Below are positions 53,209 through 60,660 of a DNA stretch of 64,000 nt, piece after piece. Position 1 is the first letter of the stretch. Every line of letters begins with the position of its first letter. The DNA comes from Streptomyces sp. NBC_00557 (lineage in GTDB: Bacteria; Actinomycetota; Actinomycetes; Streptomycetales; Streptomycetaceae), in the NCBI RefSeq assembly GCF_036345995.1, contig NZ_CP107796.1:7378001-7442000 (forward strand), in the 5' to 3' direction. The notes below the pieces were generated by a model, which saw nothing but the letters and a program-made list of their open reading frames with translations, made no database searches and was not told the origin of the DNA. Made by a program: the position numbers and the translations under genes.

Positions 53209-54917
53209 CGAGCACGCGCACCCCCCTGGTCGTCGTCGGCGACGCACTGCTCGACCACGACCTGTGCGGCCGGGCCGAGCGCCTGGCCCCGGACGCCCCC
53301 GTGCCGGTGGTGCACGGCGCCCGGCGCAGCTCCCGCCCCGGCGGCGCGGCCCTCGCCGCCTGTCTCGCCGCGGCGGACGGCCGCCCGGTCACGCTCGTCA
53401 CCGCGCTCGGCGACGACAGCGCCAGCCGGACCCTGCGCGAGCTGCTGGCGGGCCGGGTCGAGCTGGTGGAGGTGCCGCTGGAGGGCACGCTGAGCAGCAA
53501 GACCCGGGTCCTGGCCGGGGACCGGCCGCTGCTCCGCCTGGACGACGGCGAGGGACGCGCCCGCGCGGCGACGGGGGCCGCCGAGGACGCGATCACCGGC
53601 GCCCGCGGCATCCTGGTCGCCGACTACGGCCGGGGCACGGCCGACGTCCTGCGGGACGCCCTCGCCCGGACGCCGGCCCCCATGGTCTGGGACCCCCACG
53701 TACGCGGCCTTCCCCCCGTCCCCGGCGTCCGCCTGGTCACACCGTCGGCGCAGGAGGCCCGCACCTTCGCCCGGCACGTGACGGGTGGCGACGGGTCCGG
53801 CGGGGTCGGAGGGCTGTCCGGGTCCGGTGGGTCCGGCGGCTACGAGAGGGCGGGCGGGTCCGGCGGGTTCCACGCGGCTGGCGGCTCCGACGGGGCGTAC
53901 GGGTCCGGCGGGGCCGGTGAGTCCGGCCGGTCCGGCGACCGTGCCGGGGCTCACGGAGCCGAGCGTTCGGGCAGGTCTCACGGCTCTGGCGGGACCGGTG
54001 CGTCCGACCCGTCCGGCGGCTTCGCCGGGGCCCGCGGATCCGAGGGGCCGGACGGGTCCCACGGGGTTCACGGCTCAGGTGGGTCCGGCGACGAGGAAGG
54101 GCTGCGCGCCGCCGCGCGGGATGCCCGCACCCTGGTCCGGGCCTGGCGGGCACGGGCCGTCGCCGTGACCCTCGGCGAGCGCGGCGCGCTGCTCTCCCAC
54201 GGTGAGACCCCGCTGCTGGTGCCGACCCCGGCCGCCGCGGCAGGCGACCCGTGCGGCGCCGGCGACCGGTTCGCCGCGACCGCCGCCGGCCTGCTCGCCG
54301 ACGGGGCGCTCACCGAGGCCGCCGTACAGGCCGCCGTGCACGCCGCGACCCGGTATGTCGCCGAGGGCGGGGCCCGCGCGGTCGCCGCCGCCGAGCAGCC
54401 GGACCCGCCCCAGGCCGCGCCCGCGGACGGCGACACCACCAGTGACGCCGTGCGCACGGCTGCCCGGGTGCGGAGCGCGGGCGGCACCGTCGTCGCCGCG
54501 GGCGGCTGCTTCGACCTGCTGCACGCCGGGCACGTGGCCCTCCTGCAGGCCGCACGCCGGGCCGGCGACTGCCTGATCGTCTGCGTGAACTCCGACGACT
54601 CGGTGCGCCGCCGCAAGGGCGCCGGCCGCCCCCTGGTGCCCGTCGCCGACCGGGTCAGGGTGCTGCGGGCACTGGAGTGCGTGGACGCGGTCGCCGTGTT
54701 CGACGAGGACACGCCGGAACGCATCCTCGGCGAACTCCGCCCGCACATCTGGGCGAAGGGCGGCGACTACGCCCGTACCGAGCTGCCGGAACAGCCCCTG
54801 GTGGAGAGCTGGGGCGGCCAGGTCCTGCTGCTGCCGTACCTCGACGGCCGCTCCACCACCGGTCTGGCCCGCCGCGCCGCCCAGAGCCCGGCCCCGGCCG
54901 CAGGCCGCACAAGGTGA
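53205..54917 (+). CDS. hldE: HldE-like heptose 7-P kinase / heptose 1-P nucleotidyltransferase with Gly/Ser insert
   Basis: A 570-residue bifunctional protein. Residues 7-192 and 299-395 form a PfkB-type kinase (VVVGDALLDHDL, SSRPGGAALAACLAA, and the catalytic GAGD at 351-354). Residues about 425-560 form the nucleotidyltransferase (AGGCFDLLHAGH at 432-443, NSDDSVRRRKGAGRPL, WAKGGDYARTELPE). Together they convert heptose 7-phosphate to an NDP-heptose, ADP-heptose by family. Residues about 193-298 are an extraordinary Gly/Ser-rich low-complexity insert splitting the kinase between LVTPSAQEARTFARH and the strand AVAVTLGERGALL. E. coli HldE is about 477 residues, so the insert accounts for the excess. 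Confidence 0.92.
   Translation: MTSTRTPLVVVGDALLDHDLCGRAERLAPDAPVPVVHGARRSSRPGGAALAACLAAADGRPVTLVTALGDDSASRTLRELLAGRVELVEVPLEGTLSSKTRVLAGDRPLLRLDDGEGRARAATGAAEDAITGARGILVADYGRGTADVLRDALARTPAPMVWDPHVRGLPPVPGVRLVTPSAQEARTFARHVTGGDGSGGVGGLSGSGGSGGYERAGGSGGFHAAGGSDGAYGSGGAGESGRSGDRAGAHGAERSGRSHGSGGTGASDPSGGFAGARGSEGPDGSHGVHGSGGSGDEEGLRAAARDARTLVRAWRARAVAVTLGERGALLSHGETPLLVPTPAAAAGDPCGAGDRFAATAAGLLADGALTEAAVQAAVHAATRYVAEGGARAVAAAEQPDPPQAAPADGDTTSDAVRTAARVRSAGGTVVAAGGCFDLLHAGHVALLQAARRAGDCLIVCVNSDDSVRRRKGAGRPLVPVADRVRVLRALECVDAVAVFDEDTPERILGELRPHIWAKGGDYARTELPEQPLVESWGGQVLLLPYLDGRSTTGLARRAAQSPAPAAGRTR
53781..54098 (+). repeat. Gly/Ser-rich low-complexity coding insert in hldE
   Basis: About 318 bases encoding GGSGG-, GGSGGF-, SGRSHGSGG- and GSHGVHGSGGSG-like segments. 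It is built from repeated GGGTCCGGCGG-type words. It is in frame, free of stops, and lies inside the kinase domain rather than at a domain border. Confidence 0.8.
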
Positions 54918-55351
54918 CCACCGCCGCCGGCCCGGCCGGGGCTTCACCCGGAGGCTGTCGCCCGCCCGCCGTCCCGACCCGGCCCCGGCAGGAGGACGGC
55001 GTGGAGGCACCGGGCGACCCCCGCGTCCCGCCCGGTCCGATGCCTGCCGGCGGCGCAACACCCGGCGGGGCGTCCCCCCTCGTCCCGGACGCGGTCGGCC
55101 GCACCACCGTCATCGTCCACGCGGCCGGAGCCGCTCAGAGAGCCTCGGTCACCGCCCCGGCCCGGCCCGCCGTGCCACCGTTCGTCGCCCACCCGGCCGT
55201 AGACCCTCGGCAAGGCGTCGGCCGCTCGCCGCGTGGTACCCGCCCGTTCGTCGAGTCCCGGCTCCCGCACCCTTCGGAGGACCCATCCGGTGACCCTCAC
55301 CCTGCACCGCTCCCCGACCGTTCTGGTCCTGCGCGCCCTGGGCCTCGGTGA
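54914..55351 (+). CDS. Doubtful ORF coupled to hldE
   Basis: A 145-codon frame whose GTG overlaps the hldE stop (GTGA), continuing the overlap pattern of the operon. Most third codon positions are G or C, as in real genes here. However, the product is a Pro/Gly/Ala/Arg-rich string without recognisable domain, and it runs 62 bases into the next glycosyltransferase gene in another frame. It may be a decayed gene, a short coupling ORF or simply spacer. Nothing else is seen in 54918-55289 except the ribosome site of the next gene. Confidence 0.25.
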   Translation: MTTAAGPAGASPGGCRPPAVPTRPRQEDGVEAPGDPRVPPGPMPAGGATPGGASPLVPDAVGRTTVIVHAAGAAQRASVTAPARPAVPPFVAHPAVDPRQGVGRSPRGTRPFVESRLPHPSEDPSGDPHPAPLPDRSGPARPGPR

Positions 55352-56285
55352 TCTGCTTGCCGGTGTGCCCGCGTTGCGCGGTGTGCGCCGGGCCTTTCCC
55401 GGGCACCGGATCCTGCTCGCCCTGCCGCCGGGGCTGACCGAGGCGGCCCTCGCCACCGGGGCGGTCGACGCCGTGTTCCCGGCCGAGGCGCCGGGGCGGG
55501 CGGTGCCGTCCCTCACGCACTGGGCCGGACCGCCGCCCGACGTGGCGATCGACCTGCACGGCAACGGCCCGGAGAGCCGCGACGCCCTCGCCGCGCTGCA
55601 CCCGCGCCGGCTGCTCGCGCACGCCTGCCCGGACGGCCCGCCCTGGCAGGCGCAGGCCCACGAACGGGACCGCTGGTGCGCCTTCCTGCACGCCTACGGC
55701 ATCCCGGCGGACCCCCTGGACCTGCGCCTCCCCGAGCCGGACACACCGTCACCGGTGCCGGGCGCCGTGGTCGTGCATCCCGGCGCGGCCTCCGGCTCCC
55801 GCCGCTGGCCGGGGGAGCGGTACGCCGCCGTCGTACGGTGCCTGCGCGCGGCCGGCCACCACGTGGTGCTCACCGGCGGCCCCGGCGAGGAGGCCCTGGT
55901 GCGTTCGGTCGCCGAGCGCAGCGGACTGCCCGCCGGCGACGTGCTCGCCGGCGGCCTGCCGTACGGGGAGCTGTCCGCACTGGTCGCCGGGGCGTCCCTC
56001 GTCCTCAGCGGCGACACCGGCCCGGCGCATCTCGCGGTCGCCCACGGCACTCCCTCGGTCACCCTGTTCGGCCCCGTCTCCCCGCGCCTGTGGGGGCCGC
56101 CCCCGAGCCGCCGCCACCTGGCCCTGTGGAAGCCCGGCCCGCCCGGCGACCCGCACGGCCCCACCCCCGACGCCCGCCTGCTGCGCATCCGCTCCGGCGA
56201 GGTCGCCGCGGCCTGCCTGACCCTGCTGCGCCCGGTCCGCGACGGCGCCCCCGACGCCCGACCGGAGGTGGCGCGTGTCCACTGA
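55290..56285 (+). CDS. Second family 9 glycosyltransferase (heptosyltransferase-like)
   Basis: 331 residues. VLVLRALGLGDLLAGVPALRG is the GT9 N-terminus. VAIDLHGNGPES, VVVHPGAASGSRRWPGERYAAV and LSGDTGPAHLAVAHGTPSVTLFGP are donor and acceptor motifs. It is related to, but clearly distinct from, the GT9 at 49297. GTG 55290 has CGGAGG about 7 bases upstream. It starts the second block of the cluster, 372 bases after hldE. Its last 22 bases carry the first copy of a 74-base duplicated segment. Confidence 0.9.
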   Translation: MTLTLHRSPTVLVLRALGLGDLLAGVPALRGVRRAFPGHRILLALPPGLTEAALATGAVDAVFPAEAPGRAVPSLTHWAGPPPDVAIDLHGNGPESRDALAALHPRRLLAHACPDGPPWQAQAHERDRWCAFLHAYGIPADPLDLRLPEPDTPSPVPGAVVVHPGAASGSRRWPGERYAAVVRCLRAAGHHVVLTGGPGEEALVRSVAERSGLPAGDVLAGGLPYGELSALVAGASLVLSGDTGPAHLAVAHGTPSVTLFGPVSPRLWGPPPSRRHLALWKPGPPGDPHGPTPDARLLRIRSGEVAAACLTLLRPVRDGAPDARPEVARVH

Positions 56286-56337
56286 GTCCGTGCCCGGCAC
56301 CGCCCGTGGGGCCGCGGCTGCGGGGGATCCGCGGGTC
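56264..56337 (+). repeat. First copy of a 74-bp direct repeat
   Basis: Identical to 56400-56473 (offset 136). It includes a GGAGG ribosome site, the end of the GT9 gene and a GTG start. Weaker similarity extends about 40 bases further on the right and about 20 on the left, which suggests an older, partly diverged tandem duplication. Confidence 0.9.
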
Positions 56338-56421
56338 GGTGTCGCCATGATCAGCCGTGACGGACCGGCCGTCCTGCCGGGCAGGGCCGGCGTCCGAGGG
56401 GAGGTGGCGCGTGTCCACTGA
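56275..56421 (+). pseudogene. 48-codon remnant ORF from a tandem duplication of the next GT2 gene's start
   Basis: From GTG 56275 it encodes VSTESVPGTARGAAAAGDPR, exactly the first 20 residues of the GT2 at 56411, then a diverged VGVAMISRDGPAVL corresponding to that protein's VSVAVITRDRPASL. It then runs into the second repeat copy in a different frame and ends ...EVARVH-stop, like the GT9 protein itself. It overlaps the GT9 stop by 11 bases and the GT2 start by 11 bases, each with GGAGG at the same spacing. It is probably non-functional as an enzyme but may relay translating ribosomes. Confidence 0.75.
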
Positions 56422-56473
56422 GTCCGTGCCCGGCACCGCCCGTGGGGCCGCGGCTGCGGGGGATCCGCGGGTC
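56400..56473 (+). repeat. Second copy of the 74-bp direct repeat
   Basis: Identical to 56264-56337. It holds the ribosome site and first 21 codons of the intact GT2 gene. Confidence 0.9.
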
Positions 56474-57358
56474 AGCGTCGCCGTGATCACCCGCGACCGG
56501 CCGGCCAGCCTGCTGCGCACGCTCGACGCGCTGGCCGGGCTGCCCGAGCGGCCGCCGGTCATCGTCGTCGACAACTCCCGCGATGACAGCACCCGCAGGG
56601 CCGTGCTCGGCCACCCGGCCCTGGACCGTCTGCTGCGCCCCGCCGCCAACACCGGCGCCCTCGGCCGCAACCTGGCCGTCCGGCACGCCCGCACGCCCTA
56701 CGTCGCCTTCAGCGACGACGACTCCTGGTGGGAGCCCGGCAGCCTCGCCCGCGCCGCCGATCTCCTCGACCGCCATTCCCGGCTCGGCCTGCTCGCCGCG
56801 CGCACGCTGGTCGGCGACGAGGCCGACGAGGACCCCCTCAACGCCGTCCTCGCCGACTCGCCCCTGCCGCCCGAGCCCGACCTGCCCGGCCGCCCGGTGC
56901 TGGGCTTCCTCGGCTGTGCCAGCGTGGTGCGCCGGGAGGCCTTCCTCGCCGTGGGCGGCTTCCACCCGCTGCTCTTCTTCGGCGGCGAGGAGACCCTGCT
57001 CGCCTACGACCTGGCCGCCGGCGGCTGGGGCGTCGCCTACGAACCCTCCCTGCGCGCCCGCCACCACCCCGGCACCGACGGCCGCACCGGCCGCCCCTTC
57101 CTGGTCCGGCGCAACCACGTCCTCACCACCTGCCTGCGCCGCCCCTGGCCCGTCGTCCTGCGGGCCGGCACCGACCTCGCGCTGGCCGCCGCGGCCGACC
57201 GCCCCGGGGCACGCCGCGCCCTGAAGGAGGCCCTCGCCCGGTTCCCGGCCGCCCTGGCCCGGCGCCGCGCCCTGCCCCCGCACGTCGAACACGCCGCCCG
57301 CATGCTCGACCGGCACCCGGCCGGACGCGCCGGCGCCGGGGAAGGCGGCCGGCGATGA
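56411..57358 (+). CDS. Family 2 glycosyltransferase, first of a tandem pair
   Basis: A 315-residue GT-A enzyme. VSVAVITRDRPASLLRTLDAL opens the catalytic domain, VIVVDNSRDDST and NTGALGRNLAVRHA follow, the metal-binding DxD is in AFSDDDSWWEPGSL, and the acceptor region has GGFHPLLFFGGEETLLAYDL. It is soluble apart from a short hydrophobic C-terminal stretch. GTG 56411 is the homologous start to that of the duplicated remnant. The stop overlaps the next gene's ATG by 4 bases. Its partner gene is a paralogue. Confidence 0.9.
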   Translation: MSTESVPGTARGAAAAGDPRVSVAVITRDRPASLLRTLDALAGLPERPPVIVVDNSRDDSTRRAVLGHPALDRLLRPAANTGALGRNLAVRHARTPYVAFSDDDSWWEPGSLARAADLLDRHSRLGLLAARTLVGDEADEDPLNAVLADSPLPPEPDLPGRPVLGFLGCASVVRREAFLAVGGFHPLLFFGGEETLLAYDLAAGGWGVAYEPSLRARHHPGTDGRTGRPFLVRRNHVLTTCLRRPWPVVLRAGTDLALAAAADRPGARRALKEALARFPAALARRRALPPHVEHAARMLDRHPAGRAGAGEGGRR

Positions 57359-58263
57359 CCCGGGGCGGGCCCGACGGCCGTACGACCGTCGTCATGATCA
57401 CCCACAACCGCCGCGCGGAACTGCTGCGCACCCTGCGCCTGCTGCGCCGGCTGCCCGAACGCCCCCGCGTGATCGTCACCGACAACGCCTCACGCGACGG
57501 CACCGCCGAAGCCGTCGCCCGCGACTTCCCCGAGGTGACGCTGCTGCGCCCGGGCCGCAACCTCGGCGCCGTCGGCCGCAACCTCGCCGTCCGGCACGTC
57601 ACCACCCCCTACGTGGCCTTCTGCGACGACGACACCTGGTGGGAGCCCGGCAGCCTGCGGCGCGCCGCCGACCTGCTCGACGCCCGGCCCCGGCTCGCCG
57701 CCGTGACCGCGCGGATCGTCGTGGAACCGGACGGCACCGAGGACCCCGTCGTCCGCGAACTGCGCGAGTCCCCGCTCACCGGCCCCGACTGGCTCCCCGG
57801 ACCGGCCCTCGGCTCCTTCCTCGCCGGCGCCACCGTGCTGCGCACCGAGGCCTTCCGGTCCGGAGGCGGCTTCCACCCCGGTCTGTGGCTCGGCGGCGAG
57901 GAGGAACTGCTCGCCTGCGACCTGCTGCGGCAGGGCTGGTGGCTGGCCTACGCCGAGGAGCTCACCGTCCACCACCACGCCTCCCGGCTGCGCGACAGCA
58001 CGGCCCGCCGCGTCCTCGGCATCCGCAACACCCTGTGGTTCACCTGGCTGCGCCGCCCCCTGCTGCCGGCGCTGCGCCGCACCGGGCACCTGCTGCGGAC
58101 CGTGCCCCGGGACGCCGCCTCGGTGCGCGCGTTCGCCCACGCCACCGCCGGTCTGCCCTGGGTGCTGCGCCAGCGCGACCCGGTGCCGCCGGACCTGGAA
58201 CGCCGGCTCGCCGCGCTCGAACGGGCCCGCCGCACCTCACCCGCCCGGCGGTACGTCGGCTGA
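57355..58263 (+). CDS. Family 2 glycosyltransferase, second of a tandem pair
   Basis: A 302-residue GT-A enzyme paralogous to the preceding one: TVVMITHNRRAELLRTLRLL, VIVTDNASRDGTAEAV, NLGAVGRNLAVRHV, CDDDTWWEPGSLRRAADLLD and GGFHPGLWLGGEEELLACDL align motif by motif. It is the last gene of the glycan cluster. The shared core suggests a gene duplication followed by change of acceptor or donor. Confidence 0.9.
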   Translation: MTRGGPDGRTTVVMITHNRRAELLRTLRLLRRLPERPRVIVTDNASRDGTAEAVARDFPEVTLLRPGRNLGAVGRNLAVRHVTTPYVAFCDDDTWWEPGSLRRAADLLDARPRLAAVTARIVVEPDGTEDPVVRELRESPLTGPDWLPGPALGSFLAGATVLRTEAFRSGGGFHPGLWLGGEEELLACDLLRQGWWLAYAEELTVHHHASRLRDSTARRVLGIRNTLWFTWLRRPLLPALRRTGHLLRTVPRDAASVRAFAHATAGLPWVLRQRDPVPPDLERRLAALERARRTSPARRYVG

Positions 58264-58394
58264 GCCGGCCGGGGCGCGACACGCCCGAGCCGAATCGTTG
58301 CATCACCTGTGGGGCCGGAGGCACAGTGAACTCCCGGTCAAGACGCGGCCGGCTGATCCTTCCCGCACCTTCCCAGCCAGGAAGTCCGACGCCC

Positions 58395-58847
58395 ATGGAA
58401 AAAGGTCAGCTGTCCCGTCCCCGGGCCCGCCCCGGCGGCCCCGCCCCGCTGCTCATGCAGACCGTGCACGAGCACCGGCCGGAGACCGGCACGGTCAGCG
58501 TCCTGAAGGCGCGGGGCACGGTCGACGCCTCCAACGCCGTGGAGTTCTCCGAGGCGCTCGCCGAGCACATCGCCCAGGCCGACCGGGCCGCCGAACACGC
58601 CGTCCTCGACATGACCGAGGTGTACCTCGCCTGCGCCGCCGCCGTGCGGTCCGTGGACCGGGCCACCGGGGTCCTCGCCTTCTCCGGCCGCGCCCTGCCC
58701 GTCGTACAGCCCCGGCCGCACGTGCGCGAGGCGCTGCGCGCCGCGGGGCTGCCCGGCGTCCGGGTGCACGCCACCATGGCGTCGGCCCTGAGCTCCCTGG
58801 AAGCCCGAAGACGCACGGGCCCCGCACCCGGCGGCACCGATTGGTGA
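58395..58847 (+). CDS. STAS-domain protein, anti-sigma factor antagonist-like
   Basis: 150 residues. After a ~25-residue basic, disordered start, a STAS fold runs from about 33 (TGTVSVLKARGTVDASNAVEF) through VLDMTEVYLACAAAVRSVDRA to GLPGVRVHATMASALSSL. The phosphorylatable Ser usual after the 'D-x-S' strand is replaced (DMTEVYLACAA), so regulation may differ from classical SpoIIAA. An alternative GTG at 58326 has GGAGG closer by; ATG 58395 is preferred for its A-rich early codons. It is paired with the STAS-ANTAR-GAF gene downstream. Confidence 0.75.
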   Translation: MEKGQLSRPRARPGGPAPLLMQTVHEHRPETGTVSVLKARGTVDASNAVEFSEALAEHIAQADRAAEHAVLDMTEVYLACAAAVRSVDRATGVLAFSGRALPVVQPRPHVREALRAAGLPGVRVHATMASALSSLEARRRTGPAPGGTDW

Positions 58848-58985
58848 GCGCACGGCCGGCCGGCGAGCGCACGCCCGGCCCCGACCGGCGCGGTGCATGG
58901 CGCGGCGGCCACCGGGCCCCTACCGTGGCCGCAGGTCGGGAAGAGGCCGCCCCAGTCCGTCGCGACGTCCCGCCCGGGTGATGCC

Positions 58986-60518
58986 ATGAAGCCCTCTTCC
59001 GACCCGCCCGCCGCTCCGGCACGGCTCGTCATCGAGTCGTCCGTCGTCGAAGGGCTGCCCGCCGAGGGAGCGCTGCTGCTGCGCATGTCCGGCAGCCTCG
59101 ACGCCGCGGGCGCCCAGGCCTGGTCGGCGGAGCTGCGCGGCCACCTCGAGGAGGCCGACCGCGCGGGACTCAGGCCCGTGCTCGACATGGCCCACGTGCA
59201 GCTCGGCGGCGCCGCCGTCCTGCACACGCTCAGCGAGACGACCCGGGCCCGCACCGGACGCCCGGACCTGATCATCGTCCGGGCCCGCCCCGGAGTGCGC
59301 GAGGCGGTGCACCTGGCCCGCCTGGACGGTGTACGGCTCTACGCCACTCTCGACGAGGCGCTGCGCGAGCTGGCCCGCGCCGCCTCACCGGCGGAGGACC
59401 TGCCCGCCTGGCGGTCGCAGATGGCGGATCCGCTGCGGCCCAGTTACGAGGACCTGCGCACGGAGGTCCGCGCGCTGCGCGCCCGGGTGCGCACCGCCCC
59501 CGTCATCGGCATGGCGCAGGGCGTCCTCATGGTCCGCTACGGCCTGCCGGACTCCGGCAGCGCCTTCCGGGCGCTGCGCGAGGCCTCGCAGCGGTGCAAC
59601 GTGCCGTTGCGCGTCCTCGTCTCCGCCGTCGTCGTGGCCCGCCCCCCGCACGGCGAGGTGTGGTTCCCGGGCCGCCGCCCCCTGCCCGTGCCGCAGCTGC
59701 GGATCCTCGCCCGGGACGGCCGCGACCCCCGCTACCGGCGGCAGATGATCGACGCCGTGCTGCACGAGGCGCTGGCCATCGGGCGGGCCCCGGCCGGGTA
59801 TGTGCTGCTCGTCGACCCGGCCGTGAACGCGCTGGTCCCGGAGACCCATTACGGCTGCCCCGACGCGTTTCTCGACCACCTCGTGCGCGGCTGGGAGGAG
59901 GGCACGGCCGACGCGCTCGCCCGGCTGCGCGGGCGCCGGGTGAGCGTGCCCGACGTGGCCGCCGACGCGCTCCTCTCCGAGGAGTCGCGGCGCGTCCTGC
60001 TCAGCACGGGCACCGCCGCCCTGCAGAGCGTCCCGGTGCTGTCCTCGGCAGGCTCCTGCACCGGCGTGATCACCCTGCACTGGCCCGACGCCGGGCACCG
60101 GCCGACCCCGGCCCAGGCGGAGGCCCTCGGTCTGCTGGCCGCGGACGCGGCGGCCTGGCTGAGCTGGTACCACCGCTCCGTACTCCTCGACGCCCTCGAG
60201 CACCTCCACCGGGCGCTGACCGCCACCGCGCCGCCCGCCGAGCACGGCATGGGTGACCCCGGCCGGCCTGGGAACCCGGACCCCGCACGCAGCACGCACC
60301 ACCCGGAGGGAGACCGGCGCATGTCGAATCCGCAGCAGCCCGAACAGCGGCGCAGTGACAAGGGTGGCGCCACCCCGCAGGACAGCGGCGAGCTCAAGGC
60401 CCGCCAGGGAGCCGGCCAGGGCGCGGGCGCCCGCCCGCACGGCACGGACAAGGGCCGCAAGGGCGGCGGCGAAGGCGGCGGCACGCCTCCGGCGCAGCGC
60501 CCCGACCACCCTGAGTGA
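58986..60518 (+). CDS. STAS-ANTAR-GAF fusion regulator
   Basis: 510 residues. A STAS domain spans about 12-128 (LLLRMSGSLDAAGAQAW, VLDMAHVQLGGAAVLHTL), an ANTAR RNA-binding domain about 155-215 (LRARVRTAPVIGMAQGVLMV, SAFRALREASQRCNVPLRVL), and a GAF-like sensor about 245-405 (QMIDAVLHEALAIGRAPAGYVLL, LSSAGSCTGVITLHW). ANTAR domains stop transcription termination by binding paired RNA hairpins, so STAS control of an RNA-binding output is unusual. The last 65 residues (from Met446) are Gln/Gly/Lys-rich and disordered. They start at an ATG at 60321 preceded by GGAGGGAG, so an internal start is possible. Confidence 0.87.
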   Translation: MKPSSDPPAAPARLVIESSVVEGLPAEGALLLRMSGSLDAAGAQAWSAELRGHLEEADRAGLRPVLDMAHVQLGGAAVLHTLSETTRARTGRPDLIIVRARPGVREAVHLARLDGVRLYATLDEALRELARAASPAEDLPAWRSQMADPLRPSYEDLRTEVRALRARVRTAPVIGMAQGVLMVRYGLPDSGSAFRALREASQRCNVPLRVLVSAVVVARPPHGEVWFPGRRPLPVPQLRILARDGRDPRYRRQMIDAVLHEALAIGRAPAGYVLLVDPAVNALVPETHYGCPDAFLDHLVRGWEEGTADALARLRGRRVSVPDVAADALLSEESRRVLLSTGTAALQSVPVLSSAGSCTGVITLHWPDAGHRPTPAQAEALGLLAADAAAWLSWYHRSVLLDALEHLHRALTATAPPAEHGMGDPGRPGNPDPARSTHHPEGDRRMSNPQQPEQRRSDKGGATPQDSGELKARQGAGQGAGARPHGTDKGRKGGGEGGGTPPAQRPDHPE

Positions 60519-60660
60519 GCGCACATCCCGTCCCGGGCACCGCCGGGTGAGCGCACCGAAGGGCGCGCTCACCGGCGCCCGCCCGGCAGGACGGAGCACG
60601 GAACCGCCGCACGGCCGCCGGCCCTGCGCCGCGCCGTAGCGGCCGATTACGCTCGGCCGT

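Noticed and set aside
60321..60518. Separate 65-residue gene MSNPQQPEQRRSDKGG...
   Set aside because: It is in frame with, and not separated by a stop from, the STAS-ANTAR-GAF gene. It is treated as that protein's tail, with an internal start noted as a possibility.
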